A DNA stretch of 64,000 bases from positions 4,893,298 to 4,957,297 of the forward strand of contig JABACO010000024.1 of NCBI GenBank assembly GCA_013339895.1, read 5' to 3'. The translations under genes were made by a program, and so were the position numbers. This DNA comes from Ephydatia muelleri. Its lineage: Eukaryota > Porifera > Demospongiae > Spongillida > Spongillidae. Positions 36,331-49,504 of this stretch are shown here, one piece after another; position 1 is the stretch's first letter; each line of letters starts with the position of its first letter. The notes under the pieces are model-generated. The model made no database searches. It saw only the letters and a list, made by a program, of their open reading frames with translations, and was not told the origin of the DNA.

Positions 36331-36862
36331 ATTTGGGTTGACCTAACACGATCTTTGATTACTTTTGAGGCAGCCATCACATTTTGTACGTTGTAAGTCA
36401 AGGTAACTGAATGTTAATCTCCCGCAACCTTTATTTATTAAAGGATGGCCATCCTTAAATAAGGATGATGACCTCTTTCGAAAAGAATGAAGCACACTGA
36501 CTCGATGCTTTAATTACTGGTTAATGTAATCATGCAGATTAGCGATACTGCCGCGCTCAAGACAGGTTTGGCTTGTCATGTAGTACTGCACTTTCAACAT
36601 GGCGAAACCGCTGTTGGCAATAAAGTTGTGAGCAAACTCAAAGCGACGTATGGCAAGGAAGATTGCAGGTTTCTGGAAGCTCAAGGTGTAGAAAGAACAC
36701 TGTCAGATGGAGCTGTGGAACAGTATCCACGGCGTCGACAAAAGGTATGTGCTACGCCCACGTACCAGTACTTCCACAATCTGAAGCGATCTGCATGCAC
36801 AGTTCGAAAGCGTCACCCTGCTTAGGTACATGCAGAGGAGCCGCAGAGGACGACGGATGCAG
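36331..36862. other. No supportable gene
   Basis: A 97-residue open frame at 36532-36825 starts with ATG (MQISDTAALKTGLACHVVLH), but no family is recognised and no splice partner was found. Confidence 0.35.
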
Positions 36863-37034
36863 TCACAGCAAAAAAACGCGTAGAATCAATTCTTGATTTT
36901 CAATTGATTTGCCAGTTACATTCTGGTACATATTGTTAACGGTTTGTACCAGGTATGTAAACATTGTGTACCAGAATGTAAGTGACAAATCAATTGAAAA
37001 TCAAGAATTGATTCTACGCGTTTTTTTGCTGTGA
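36863..37034. mobile_element. Palindromic MITE-like element, 172 bp
   Basis: The ends read TCACAGCAAAAAAACGCGTA and the exact reverse complement. Arms of about 70 bases pair through AATCAATTCTTGATTTTCAA with one or two mismatches, around a ~30-base loop with GTTAACGG. No target duplication was seen. Confidence 0.9.
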
Positions 37035-37256
37035 GTTCCTCGGCACGGAGGGATAACACAGGCGACGTAAGCAGCAGTGATTCGCCAAATTACTGAAATG
37101 ACAGTGACAGCAGCAGTGCGGCGAGGATGTGAACGCGTTTTCGTTTGTAAATGGACAGGTCGATGACGTCTTGCTAATCTACTTCATTGCTTGGTAAATA
37201 TGCCTATACGGTGCATGCGCGCTTCTGAGAATATTATATGCAACACCTATTCCATT

Positions 37257-37285
37257 ACACACACACACACACACACACACGCACG

Positions 37286-37322
<37 letters not shown>

Positions 37323-37355
37323 GCACGCACGCACGCACGCACGCACACACACACA
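37257..37355 (+). repeat. (CA)n/(CGCA)n microsatellite
   Basis: CA dinucleotide run with two CGCA blocks. Confidence 0.95.
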
Positions 37356-37490
37356 TAATTAACGTACATGCACACACATTCATGCATTCATGCTTTCTAA
37401 AATAAATATCAGAGATGAAATCCCTGGTAGTGGTTCAGGAATGGATGGTACTTCAGTGGCGGATCCGGGGGGTTGGGGGTGGTTTGGGGG

Positions 37491-37570
37491 TTGTCTCGTA
37501 CCCAGACCCAAATGTGCGTAACGTGTATTATACTGTAAGCGACGTACATTTGGGTCTGGGTACGAGACAA
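37491..37570. mobile_element. TCTCGTACCCAGACC hairpin element, copy 3 (80 bp)
   Basis: The ends are TTGTCTCGTACCCAGACCCA and its reverse complement. The inner stem is AAATGT with GTAA-containing loop text. It sits inside the hAT5-like element. Confidence 0.9.
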
Positions 37571-37639
37571 GGGGTTGCAACTCCCCTTTCAAACCCGCAA
37601 TGAAATGACAAAGATGGCTGAAATTCGTAATAATAGAAC

Positions 37640-39113
37640 CATAGATATTAGAATAATGGATTGGAAACAGGCCTATGAATCTCATTTGTTACGTGCAGTC
37701 CGCGTTTCGCAGCTGCTGTATGCGTTTAGCAGCTGCTATAAATCAATCGTGTGTTTCAATGGCTACTGCACTTGTTCTATACCTTCCGAATCTACTTTTT
37801 CTAGTTCTACTGTCGCCGTAGCATCGTATGGCACAGGTGTAGAGCTTTAGTAATTCTCAGACGTGTAATGTTAGCATTTCAGTGTTGTGTCTATTATCAA
37901 GACCAAGGCTACATTAATTTCTTTTCCTATAGAGTTGTTAAAAGCTGCAGTTTGTGCCTTATTGGAAGATGACAGTTTACCAACGGGTTACCAACACATA
38001 TAACTGCATCGCTAATCTTTTTCACCAATTGTATGACATGATCAACACAATCCATTGTACGAGAGATAGAAGCCAACATGGAACACCTCTCTATTGTAAT
38101 GTTTACACTGAAAACTGAGAGTGTCCCAAGCAATGATTGGTCAATCTGAATGGTGTATTGTACTTTAGAATAGTGCAATGGTGGGCGTTGTGTGAGGTAG
38201 CAAAGACATATATTGAAAGCTTCTGCTGAAGAGTTTGTCATGTTCATCCAATTTCCAGGAAGTTCACTAGCTACTTTTAATCGTGAACTGAGCTCAAATA
38301 CACTGGTCACACGATCGAGCAGCCGTGAATGATTCAAGCGGTATGGATACGCGAAGGGTCTGCGGGCTATCTGTTGTAGATTGTTGTTGCACTTCTGTCC
38401 TGCATTTCTTTCTCTCATAATTTTTCGTCATTGTGAACCTCATCTTTCTCTTTCCCATAATAGCTTTAAACAAAACAAGAATTGGTTAGATATTTAATAT
38501 CTATGATATAACATTACATAGCACAAGGTACCCAATATGGGTAAAAAAATAAAATAACGAAATCGGAGTGCACTGTACATAAGATCTCCACTTCATTAGC
38601 TATCCCTATGTTTTGTCTCTATGAAGCGATATACAAAGACCTTATAAATACCTACTATAAGTTGCGATCCAGTCCAGAGATAATTATCTCTGTCCAGTCC
38701 CACAAACTCGGCCGCCATTTTACAGACAGTACACGCCCTGCATCGCCCGAGTTACACACTACCTATGTAATTACGATATCCAATCAACTGTACTGTCGCA
38801 AGGGCTACCAGAAAACGTAGAAAGCTCTCCGGTAACTTACGGTACTCAGCTCACAGTCCCACAAAGCGTTTACGGCCGATTGTAGATTAACACAAGTTAT
38901 AAAATTGGTAAACTGCTAAAACAAAGGTTACCTAAAGTTAAACCAATCGTAACCTACGTTTCTCACCGGTTAAACTGGCAAAATGATACGATTCTGGAGT
39001 CAAACAAGGTAGCCTGTGTACGCCCACTTCGAAACACGGATTGCACGATCACGTTCTATTTACGGTGAATGGATCACGTGACCTGTTTCCAATCCATTAC
39101 TCTAATATCTATG
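37640..39113. mobile_element. P-like element, deletion derivative, ~1.47 kb
   Basis: The terminal inverted repeats of 32 bases start CATAGATATTAGAATAATGG with one mismatch, and continue into GGATTGGAAACAGG. ATAGAAC flanks both ends (37633-37639 and 39114-39120). The termini resemble those of the larger P-like element at 54467-59278: both start CATAGAT and both contain GGATTGGAAAC. Confidence 0.8.
37930..38418 (-). pseudogene. N-terminal part of a P-like transposon protein
   Basis: A 163-residue minus-strand frame starting at an ATG. It reads SRLLDRVTSVFELSSRLKVA and SELPGNWMNMTNSSAEAFNI, with VKKISDAVICVGNP later. This text resembles the region preceding the DDE domain in many cnidarian and sponge P-element-like (THAP9-type) proteins. 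No DDE domain remains in the element, so it is a truncated, non-autonomous copy. Confidence 0.5.
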
Positions 39114-39753
39114 ATAGAACCATAGATATTAGGGATTGAAAACCAGACCAAATCAACAAGTACAGTTCAAGTCCCCAGGCCTTTACGGATAAAATGGCGG
39201 GTACCACGAATATCTATGGAAGCTTGATACACAGACATCTTTTCCCTAGATATCTTGACAACAAGTTTCATCCCAGATGAGTGTTTTGTGCGACACTGTG
39301 TCAGTCTGAACTTCTTCTGACTCTTGTCACATTCTGCATTGAGATAAAGCATAATAATCCATACATTTTTATCTCTAGGGCAAAAATTGCGCGCGAATTA
39401 AAGGCTTAGCTTTTAGATTTTTTTTTGGTCGTAGAACACGCTAAGACGGCAAACTAACTATCCGTTGGCACATATTGTTCATCTGGCTATCTGGTAGTCA
39501 AGTTTTCAGAATTTTTACGACAAAGCTACGGTCGCTATACCGGTGAGTATCACACCTAGTCAAAAGAGCACGCTGGGGGAGCTTACAGCGCTCCCCCAGA
39601 CCCCTAGCTGGGCGGGAGGAATACGTTTATATTATTTAGCAACCCCCTCTTTTCTGAAATCCTGGATCCGCCCCTGTACTTCCAGTGAAAGTCATCCTCT
39701 CTTGTCGCCACATGGTCGCCAATGGTGTAAGCTAGTAACCTTGTCTGGTTTTA

Positions 39754-40290
39754 ATGGTAGAAGAGTTTTATTCTAGCTTTGGGAGAATAGATGTTCATGA
39801 TAATCTATGCCAAGGCAGTCTTGCAATGGAGAGGGAGTGGTACACACACAAGTGGTGGCACCGTGTATTCACCACCATATTTGGTATTTGCCTAATAGAC
39901 TCTTATTTGGCCTACAAGTTTGACATGGAAGCAATTAATTCATAACACCCCTGACGACTTGTATTGGGAAACTTGCCTACCAGCTTATTCATAATTATTT
40001 TTGAGGTCAGGGAATGGCCATACAAAATAAAGACAGTGAAAGGCAATCAGGCCAGATGTATATATATTTTTCAAATTGATTACTGTGGTTCAATTAATCC
40101 TATATCAGGCAGTAAAGCACCATATACCTCTCCCTAGAAAGTCATTGGAGCGATATGCTGGAGTAACATCTCAAGTGCAATTTGTATGCACAATGTGCAA
40201 AAAGAAATTGTCCTGGTATTGAGATTGACTACATTTGTGCTCTATGCAAAGCAGGCAATGGACGAGAATGTTTTCAAAATCACATTGGAT
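39754..40290 (+). pseudogene. Decayed piggyBac transposase fragment
   Basis: 39754-39945 encodes GRIDVHDNLCQGSLAMEREW followed by WWHRVFTTIFGICLIDSYLA, text typical of the end of the piggyBac DDE domain. Further on, after frame breaks, TMCKK and DYICALCKAG (about 40185-40270) fit the C-terminal cysteine-rich domain. The hAT5-like element lies just upstream and may have interrupted the transposase. Confidence 0.65.
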
Positions 40291-41596
40291 TACTGAAGCA
40301 CTAGCACCAGTTTCATTGGAACATTTCTATTATAACTCATCATCCATTGTATATCATCCATTGTATATCTTCGATCATTAAATTCACTGATACTTCAATG
40401 AAGCATATCAATAATGTCTGTCACATTTATGAACCAAAGAGGTCTGCATTGTTGTCAGTAAAGCCGTAACTTTTAAGGAATAGTCCCTCGCTTGTCATCG
40501 GATAAACTGAAGGAAGCCTAGGGAATGGTACACAGCAGTACATATAATATCTATAGGTTATGCTTCGTCGTTAAAAGTTTCTGTTCAGCTAGTTCTGAAA
40601 CTCAGTGCTTTGGTCTGCACTAATTGCTTGGGGCACTCCCATGTTGCTTTTAAAAGAGCAGCCTTTCCATTGACCCCATCTCTGAAAGGCATGCAAGTAA
40701 CCAGTCGAGCATAAGACCATATATATCATCATTCCCCACATGATCTATTGCACATCCCTTCGCAATAAAGACATGCTATGTGATCACCAAATGCAAATCT
40801 TTATCTTAATAATTTCTAATTGAAACAATGCTATTAATAAATTTAGTACCTCTTTGAATAGGCTGATACACTTTTCTGCTGTTTGAAGAACAAAATATGC
40901 TTCCAGTGGAATATGAAGGCGTGTTCAGTGCAAACAGAACATGTATATCATGTAGATGGATAAGGATGATAGTGGAACTGATGAAGAGCACATGATCTGT
41001 TGAATGAATCTTCAGCTGCACCATGCCAAGGAGTGTTTGAATCAGTCTATGCATATTGTGCACAGCCACTGGCAGACCTAACCAGCTGTTTCTTCTCCTC
41101 TATATTCTGAGGATGCAGGTATACAAGTTGCAGTTGTCCAGGGTTGAAGCAAGTCATTACAATTGCTGAACCCATGCACATCATCCTGCACAGCAGTGCA
41201 TCTTCCACATTCATGAACATTTTGAGCAGCTTAAACTCATTTTCCCATCTTTTTTCCTGGAGGAAGTGTGGCTCATTTTCTCTAAATATAGTTGGCTCCT
41301 GATCTTCCGCGCATTGAGTCTTGTTTCAGTACATTGCATGCATACAGGAGTACTATGATGCTATAATGGTGGAATGCACGACAGACCAATATTAAAATTA
41401 TTAATGTATGTTCATCGGTGCATTGGGAGAGGTTCTATTCATAGGCTTGCATGTGCAGGTAAGTATAACCGTTGCTTAGCTGTCAATTTCACGCAACACA
41501 AACATGGTAATTGAACATACACATGTATTATACAATAAATAGTGTTATCGTGTAATTGATATAAAAACATAAAAACTCCGATAGTGTTTCCAGCAC
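40291..41596. other. No gene recognised
   Basis: AT-rich intergenic sequence of about 1.3 kb with no conserved frame. It is the 3' flank of the Roc-COR gene. Confidence 0.5.
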
Positions 41597-44500
41597 CTAT
41601 TGGAGGCCACTAATGTCGGAACACAACTGGAGCAATTGGGGTATCGTACTCTTCCAGTTACTAAGCAACACCTTCTTGTTGTTGCTATCCAGCACGTATT
41701 GCTCAGGTCTCTTGAGGGCCTCAACCAGTGCTGATACGAGAACCAGGGTGGGCGAGTTGTTGTGCCGTAGCTCCACAAATTCCCTTCCTGTGAGTCCCGG
41801 GCACAAAGCACCAAATGTCTTCTTCACCAGTGTTATAACCGATCTCGCCTCCGCAAGGCATCTTACACTCATCTTGCTCCAGGGTGACAAACTCACACAC
41901 AATTGGTTGCAGTCCTTCATTTCGACAATGACCGATATCCCTTCACAAGTGACCCAGAACACACCGTCTGACCAGAACTCGCACTGGGGACACAGAGGGG
42001 TAGCGGGGTCTTTGGGGGTTTTAACCCTCAGCAGAGAGAACCGCTGCACCAGTCGTAGCACGAGCACGCAGAAGGAGTACCGGGTGTAGAACTGGGTACC
42101 CGTAAGCACGCGCCAGCCAAAACTGTCGTCGTAGTTGAAGATGACATCGGACGTCTTCTCTCCATTGATCAAGTCCGGAAAGAACAGGACGGACTCAGGC
42201 TCGCTTCCAGTGAGCTGTGGCTTCACGTTAAAGATCTGCAGGCAGAGCTCAAAGTGAGTTAAAAAATCAACTATCAAGTCAGTGTCCAGATTGGGGAAGT
42301 GCTTTTTGAACGCCTGCAGTGTGACGATCCCAGCACTATTGCCAATGGTGGAATTGGGCAAGGCAAATACAGCTCCGACCACCTTCTCCAACAGAGCCTC
42401 CCTCCCCACCACCACTGTACTGTCAAACGCAACATCATCTCGCTCCAGAAGGAGGATTAACCCCTTTCGAGCCAGGGACCTGAGCAAAGGTAGGATCCGG
42501 TGGGCATCAACAGGAAGGCTCTCGTTCATCATATGCAGGTGCAGGTAGGAGACTGTCATGGCCGCAGACCCCTCGGGTAGGACCTTCTTCATGAATCCAA
42601 ATGAGGAGAGTGCCCTGGTGGAGACAAAAGGGGTCCTCTCGACCACCCCTTCCACCGTCTTCTGGAGCAAGGTGACAAACTTTGTCACTTCCTCCCCACT
42701 CTGTGTGGTCACAAGATCCACAAAGGTCTCCTTCTTCAAAGCGCACTGGGCTATCTGTTTCACAATGGTGCACGTGTTGGCCAGTGCCTTGCCCTTGATC
42801 TTGTCGCCATAGGTTCCCACGACGATGACGGAGGACCTCTTGGGACAGGCGTGACAGAGACAGTCGATAAAGGAGCACCAGTAGAAGAGGTGGTGCGTCA
42901 TCTCTTCGTTGGACTCCATCAGGTTCAGGGCGATGACAAAGGTGGAGGGGCTGTGGGAGGCGAGGGTGCGGAAGTAGGCGTAGTGCATGGAGTGGTAGCG
43001 TTGCTCGCCGGCTAGGTCGTAGAGGAGGACATCTCCACTGATGAGAGACTGCGCTGTGTGGCAGACTATGCCTGCTGTCGGCTGCTTGGTCGAGTCCCCA
43101 TACCCAAACCTCATCTAGTTGGGGTTAATAAGAAAATAGGATGATTAATAAACAAGTCAGACGTTATACATACGCAACCAATGCATACATGATAATAGAA
43201 ATAAATACACAACGGTTTTACATGTGAGTGATCTCGTAATGCCAACATTGGCCCTGATCAGAGTATCATGGCTAGATCTCGCTACATATCAACCGAATTC
43301 CGATTGATTCGGATGCACTATGGAGATGCACTATGGAGATGCACTATGGAGATGAACTATGGAGATGCACTATGGAGATGCACTATGGAGATGCACTATG
43401 GAGATGCACTATGGAGATGAACTATGGAGATGCACTATGGAGATGCACTATGAAGATGAACTATGGAGATGCACTATGGAGATGAACTATGGAGATGAAC
43501 TATGGAGATGAACTATGGAGATGCACTATGGAGATGCACTATGGAGATGCACTATGGAGATGCACTATGGAGATGCACTATGGAGATGCACTATGGAGAT
43601 GAACTATGGAGATGAACTATGGAGATGCACTATGGAGATGCACTATGGAGATGCACTATGGAGATGCACTATGGAGATGCACTATGGAGATAAACTATGG
43701 AGATGAACTATGGAGATGAACTATGGAGATGAACTATGGAGATGCACTATGGAGATGCACTATGGAGATGCACTATGGAGATGCACTATGGAGATGCACT
43801 ATGAAGATGAACTATGGAGATGAACTATGGAGATGAACTATGGAGATGCACTATGGAGATGCACTATGGAGATGCACTATGGAGATGCACTATGGAGATG
43901 CACTATGAAGATGAACTATGGAGATGAACTATGGAGATGAACTATGGAGATGAACTATGGAGATGCACTATGGAGATGCACTATGGAGATGCACTATGGA
44001 GATGCACTATGAAGATGAACTATGGAGATGAACTATGGAGATGAACTATGGAGATGAACTATGGAGATGAACTATGGAGGAGATACTGCACTTGAAACCA
44101 GACATCGGCCATGACATTATGGTCATTACCAAAATTACAATGACACATACCCTAGCTCTCTGAAGAGTAGATTTTGAAGAAGACACCAAAATGCCCTGTA
44201 CAGGGAAACAATACACAGCATGAATACAAAGTCATTATCCAGCTATTCCATTATTCCAGCATGATATGTCAATTGAAGGTCTGCCTTTCAATGTGATGCA
44301 TGCATTGTGTGTAGTATTTGGGTAACTTATTCAAGGACAACAAAGAGCATTATTAATAACAAATTTAATACTTCTTGAATATGTTTGATAAAACCATTAA
44401 TTTTTCTTGACTACAAATGCATCTGATTGTAGAGAGCGTTGATTTCCATGATTTCCATGCAGTTATTATAATAGCCAACAAATCATTATTAATGTGTGCA

Positions 44501-47500
44501 AATTAAGACAACAACAAATTTTCCTAGTAGTACATAATAATAGTATTGGATGCTCAACAGAAAGGAATATCCTCACCATACCTAGGTCTTGTCCCTCATA
44601 ACTAGGCTCCCCATCCTCCCCTTCCCACCTTCCCATCCTCCCCTCCCCATCCTTCCCCCATACCTGGGTCAAGGTGGTCTTCCCAGCTCCAGGACTGCCA
44701 CACACAATCACTCGACTGTACTCCCGATACGATGGGTTGGGCTTGAACTTCCTGAGCCACTCCCCCACAGTCCCATCCGCCCCTCCTCCCCCTGCCACCA
44801 TCATCTCAGGGGTGAGGCCTCTGTTGTTCCACACCTTGGGGTCCACATCAGGGGTGACCACCAGCTCCTGGACACACATCAGGTGACCAGAATGGGCCGC
44901 ACAGTGCAGAGGTGTGTCACCATTCTGGGAGGGGATGGGAGGGGGAGGGAGGGGATGGGAGGGGGAGGGAGGCGATGGGGAGGGGTAGGGAGGGGATGGG
45001 AGGAGGAGGGAGGGGATGGGAGGGGGAGGAGGGGATGTGGAGGGGGAGGGAGGTGATGGGAGGGGATGGGATGGGGAGGGGAGGCGGGATGGGAGGGGGC
45101 GGGAGGGGATGGGAGGGGGAGGGAGGGGATGGGAGGGGGAGGGAGGGGATGGGGGCGAGGGAGGAGGGAGGTAATATAATAATCCAGCTTACTGCTACTA
45201 TTGACCACTGCATTGAATTCAAATGTAATAGACATTAGCACCTGTTTGATAGGCATGGCCATATAGACAATTGAGGGGTGGGGGAGGGGCTTGGTACAAA
45301 ACACAACACACACAACACACAATACACAACACACACACACACAACACACACACACAACACACACACACACACACAAACACACACAAACACACACACACAT
45401 ACATTACATGTCAGTCGTCACACATACATTGTTCTCAACAGTAGGGTCAGCTCCATTGGCCAGCAGGTACTTGACAATGTCTCCTGCCCCTCTCACACAT
45501 GCCTGATGAAGAGCTGTACATCCATCCTGCAGCAGGAGAGGGGGGGGGGGAGGGGAGAGGGGAGGGGAGGGGAGGGGGAGGGGAGAGAGACGACACTCAC
45601 GTGCAAGCATGAAGCGCACATGGCAGGCATAGCTACCTTGCTCTGGTTGTTCAACATGGCTCCATTCACCACCAGCACTCCTCACCACATCCATTTGGCT
45701 TTCCATGCATGCCTTGTGGAGGGGTTGTTGTGGCCATTCATGTGGGTAAGGGGAGGAGGGAAAGAGGGAGGGATGAGGGTGGAGAGGGGAGAGGGAGAGG
45801 GAGGGAGGGGGACGGAGAGGGAGGGAGGGGGAGAGGGAGGGAGGGGGAGGAGAGGGAGGGAGGGGGAGAGGGAGGGAGGGGGATGAGGGAGGAGGGGGAG
45901 AGGGAGGGAGGGGGAGAGGGAGGGAGGGGAGAGGGAGGGAGGGGAGAGGGAGGGAGGGAGAGAGGGAGGGAGGGATGAGAGGGGAGGGATGGGGGGGAGA
46001 GGGAGGGAGGGAGGGGGAGAGGGAGGGGGAGAGGGAGGAGGGGGAGAGGGAGGGAGGGGAGAGGGAGGGAGGGGGAGAGGGAGGGAGGGGAGAGGGAGGG
46101 AGGGGGAGAGGGGAGGGAGGGGGGAGAGGGAGGGAGGGGGAGGATAGAAATTTTAATTGTTGTAAAACTTATTGTAACATGTTATACACACAATGGAGTT
46201 GTTCTAATAAGTGATCAACAAGTACACTCACACAATCGATTACACAAATATGACACATAACACAGACACTGGCTAGGTCACACTGGCTAGGTCACGTACA
46301 TTGTCCTCCAGATTAGGGAATGCTCCTCCATAGAGCAGGCTCTCTGCTACCTTGGTGTGTCCTTTGAGTGATGCCCAATGGAGGCCTGAGAGACCCATCT
46401 GTGAGGGTGTGGGAGAGGGGGAGGAGGGAAGGAGGGAGGAGGGAGGGAAAGGCAGGGAGGAGGGAGGGGAAGAGGAGGGAGGAGGGAGGGGAAGAGGAAG
46501 GGGAGGAGGGAGGGATGAAGAGAAGGGAGGAGGGAGGGGAAGAGGAGGGAGGAGGAGGGAGGGGAGAGAGAGGGAGGAGGGAGGGGAAGAGAGAAGGGAG
46601 GAGGGAGGGGAAGAGGAGGGAGGAGGGAGGGGAAGGAAGAGGAGGGAGGAGGGAGGGGAAGAGGAGGAGCGACGGGAGGGGAAGAGGAGGGAGGAGGGAG
46701 GGGAAGACGGAGGGAGGAGGGAGGGGAAGAGGACGGGAGTAGGGAGGGAAGAGAGGGTATGGACCCGGGAGGGGAAGAGAAGGGAGGGGACGGAAGAGGA
46801 TGGGGCGGGAGGGGAAGAGGAGGGAGGAGGGAGGGGAAGGAAGAGAAGGGAGGAGGAGGGGAAGAGGAGGGAGGAGGGAGGGGAAGAGGAGGGAGGGAGG
46901 GAGGGGAAGAGAAGGGAGGAGGGAGGGGAAGAGGAGGGAGAGGGAGGGGAAGAGGAGGGAGGAGGGAGGGGAAGAGGAGGGAGGAGGGAGGGGAAGAGGA
47001 GGAGGAGGGAGGAGGGAGGGAAGAGGAGGGAGGAGGGAGGGGAAGAGGAGGGAGGAGGGAGGGGAAGAGGAGGGAGGAGGGAGGGGGAAGAGGAGGGCGG
47101 AGGGAGGGAAGAGGAGGGAGGTGTGAGGTAAACACAGCCACAGGCACACCCCACACTCAAAGCAAACACACATGCCATGCACACGCTGGGGGTGGACTCA
47201 GACAGGTGGTTGATATGACAAGGCCACTCACCGAGTCCATTGCGTTGACATCCACCACACCTGCCCTCAAGAACGTGTTCAATCTTCACCGTTGCCAAGA
47301 CGACATGCCTCGAGGAACTGTAGAGTAGGGGGTGGGGCATCACATGAGTGCACAACTTATTTGTAGTGGTCAGGTGGGAGTGGCTATCCATACACAACCA
47401 ATGTGCAACGCCCACACACGCGCAATAAACAATGTGCACCCGACACACACACACATGTGTTGCACACGGCACACAGACCGACAGTGCACCCAGCACACAC

Positions 47501-48951
47501 AGACACAGCTACACGTGTGTGTGCAGTGTGTACACAGACACCAGCGTGCGTTGCAATTGTGGCTGTGTTGTGGGAGGGTGGGTGGGGAGGAGGGATGCGA
47601 AAAAGGAGCGGTCATGAGAGGAAGGGTTGCTTGGATGGAAAGGGAGGAGCAGAGGAAAGAAGAGGGGAAGGATGGGGAAGAGGGAGGGTAATTTGCCAGC
47701 ACACACCTTCCACTTCTCGTCAACTATCTCCTCTTTGGGAGGTAATGTGGGTGGAGCCCTCTTGAGTGGGTGGAGTCTTTTGGGTGGGTGGAGCCTCTTG
47801 GGTGGGTGGAGTCTCTTGGGTGGGTGGAGCCTCTTGGGTGGGTGGAGTCTCTTGGGTAGGTGGAGCCTCTTGGGTGAGTGGAGTCTCTTGGGAAGGTGAA
47901 GCCTGTTGCTCGTGTGCAGGTGGTGTGCCTGGCTCCACTTCCCTGGGTTCAGATGTCATCCCATATCCAGCAGGGCGGGCTAGGGTGTGGACGAGGCCAG
48001 CTGCAGTGGTGCCATAGTACGTGACCAGGTCATCCAATGAACAAAGGTGGAGGCTTGGTCCTGCTGTTTGACCTAGAGGGAGGGAGGGAGGAGGGAGGGA
48101 GGGAGGGAGGGAGGGAGGGAGGGAGGGAGGGAGAGAGGAGGGAGGGAGGAGTGAGGGAGGGAGGGAGGGTGGAAGGGAGGGAGGAAGGGAGGGAGGGAGG
48201 GGGAAGAAGGAGAAGGAGACGTAAGCTGATAGTCATATGGTTAATTAAAACCACATTAAAAGCAATGATACATGTATATTATTACACTCAACAATCGTAC
48301 AAGGGAATTAAGGGAGTAAATACAGTGTACACCTGGACAAATGATAAACATCCAAACCTCAATGCGAACCACCATTGATAGCTGCCAATTTGCCCCTTGT
48401 ACTGTTCTTCAATGTCCAGAATAGCCTACTCTACTACTGCCCTCACAAACTCATATACATGTATGTACGGAAAAAAACAAAACAAAAAAATAACAAAAAC
48501 AGGACAAGCTCACATTGATTGGCATAGCTGTCATTCATAAATTAGCAGATTGCACATGAGACAATTTGGTAACCAAGGATACATAATAACAACCTAATCC
48601 TTGCTGCATACATGTACATTAAATTAGCGACTATTTGCATATAGGCATGATTGAAGCTCAAGTGTAGAAAGTTCTCTACCAGTGCCATCATCACATACGA
48701 TATTCACATGAGTTGTTCCTCATCACCTCATGACCACTATTATGTCCCTACACACACACATAGCCACATTCTCACAGTGAACACTCCATACCTTTATGTG
48801 CAACCTCTTCTCCTCGTTCAGCAGTATGCGATAGTGGAACACATGTCTCTGGTACCTGCAAGAGACAAAGGACAGCTGCATCAAGTGACCCAAGTCCTTA
48901 CACATGTAAGAACCAGAGGCCTGATCAATGTGTTATGCGTGTGTGTGCGTG

Positions 48952-48982
<31 letters not shown>

Positions 48983-49452
48983 CTATATCTAACCCCGAAG
49001 GGTCACAGATAATTTCTCTTACTATATTATGAATGTAAACATGTTAACAAAAACTGAATTATTAATTTTATTACAGGTTATGGGCTTAAGCCTTCATTAC
49101 ATTTTACTGGTGTTAACAAATAATCATATGATGCTGGCAGCTGTAGTGCAACCAGCACCAAATTTTGGTTTTAACAGCATGACCTGTTTACAGAATTTTT
49201 TTTACACATCAGATATATATCAGGTATCCAAGTCATAATTATAAGCAATGTTTAACGTTCTGGTAACGACCAGTCCCTTCCAGCCATAGGATGAAATGTG
49301 GGTTTAGAATATTTCAATGCACGCCACTAAAAGAGATTTACAGTGCTTCGTTGAAAGCCAGTAGCGGGATGGGGAGGAGGTCACCTTTGGGCCCGCCCAT
49401 CTGCACCGTACGCAAGCTTGTTAAAACCTGCCAAGGATCGTACATGTGTACA

Positions 49453-49504
<52 letters not shown>

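Larger units (their letters stand above)
37454..39676. mobile_element. hAT5-like element, ~2.2 kb, carrying nested elements
   Basis: The left end is CAGTGGCGGATCCGGG and the right end is the reverse complement of CAGGGGCGGATCCAGG. The pentamer TACTT lies directly outside both ends. Inside are a hairpin element (37491-37570), a P-like element (37640-39113) and an end segment (39575-39612, GGGGGAGCTTACAGCGCTCC) that recurs at 54044-54080. Confidence 0.75.

Noticed and set aside
36532-36825. 97-residue ATG-initiated frame
   Set aside because: No domain, no conserved-looking motif and no regulatory signals. Chance occurrence cannot be excluded.
43314-44080. Regular 13-bp array considered as a CRISPR-like or coding repeat
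   Set aside because: There are no spacers, the unit is not a multiple of three, and it lies in an intron of a eukaryotic gene. It is a minisatellite.
46273-47496. 407-residue minus-strand frame and several long plus-strand frames across the homopurine arrays
   Set aside because: Ser/Pro/Leu or Gly/Glu/Arg text comes from the G/A repeat. Only the 33-residue ankyrin exon at 46300-46398 and part of the one at 47232-47317 inside it are supported.
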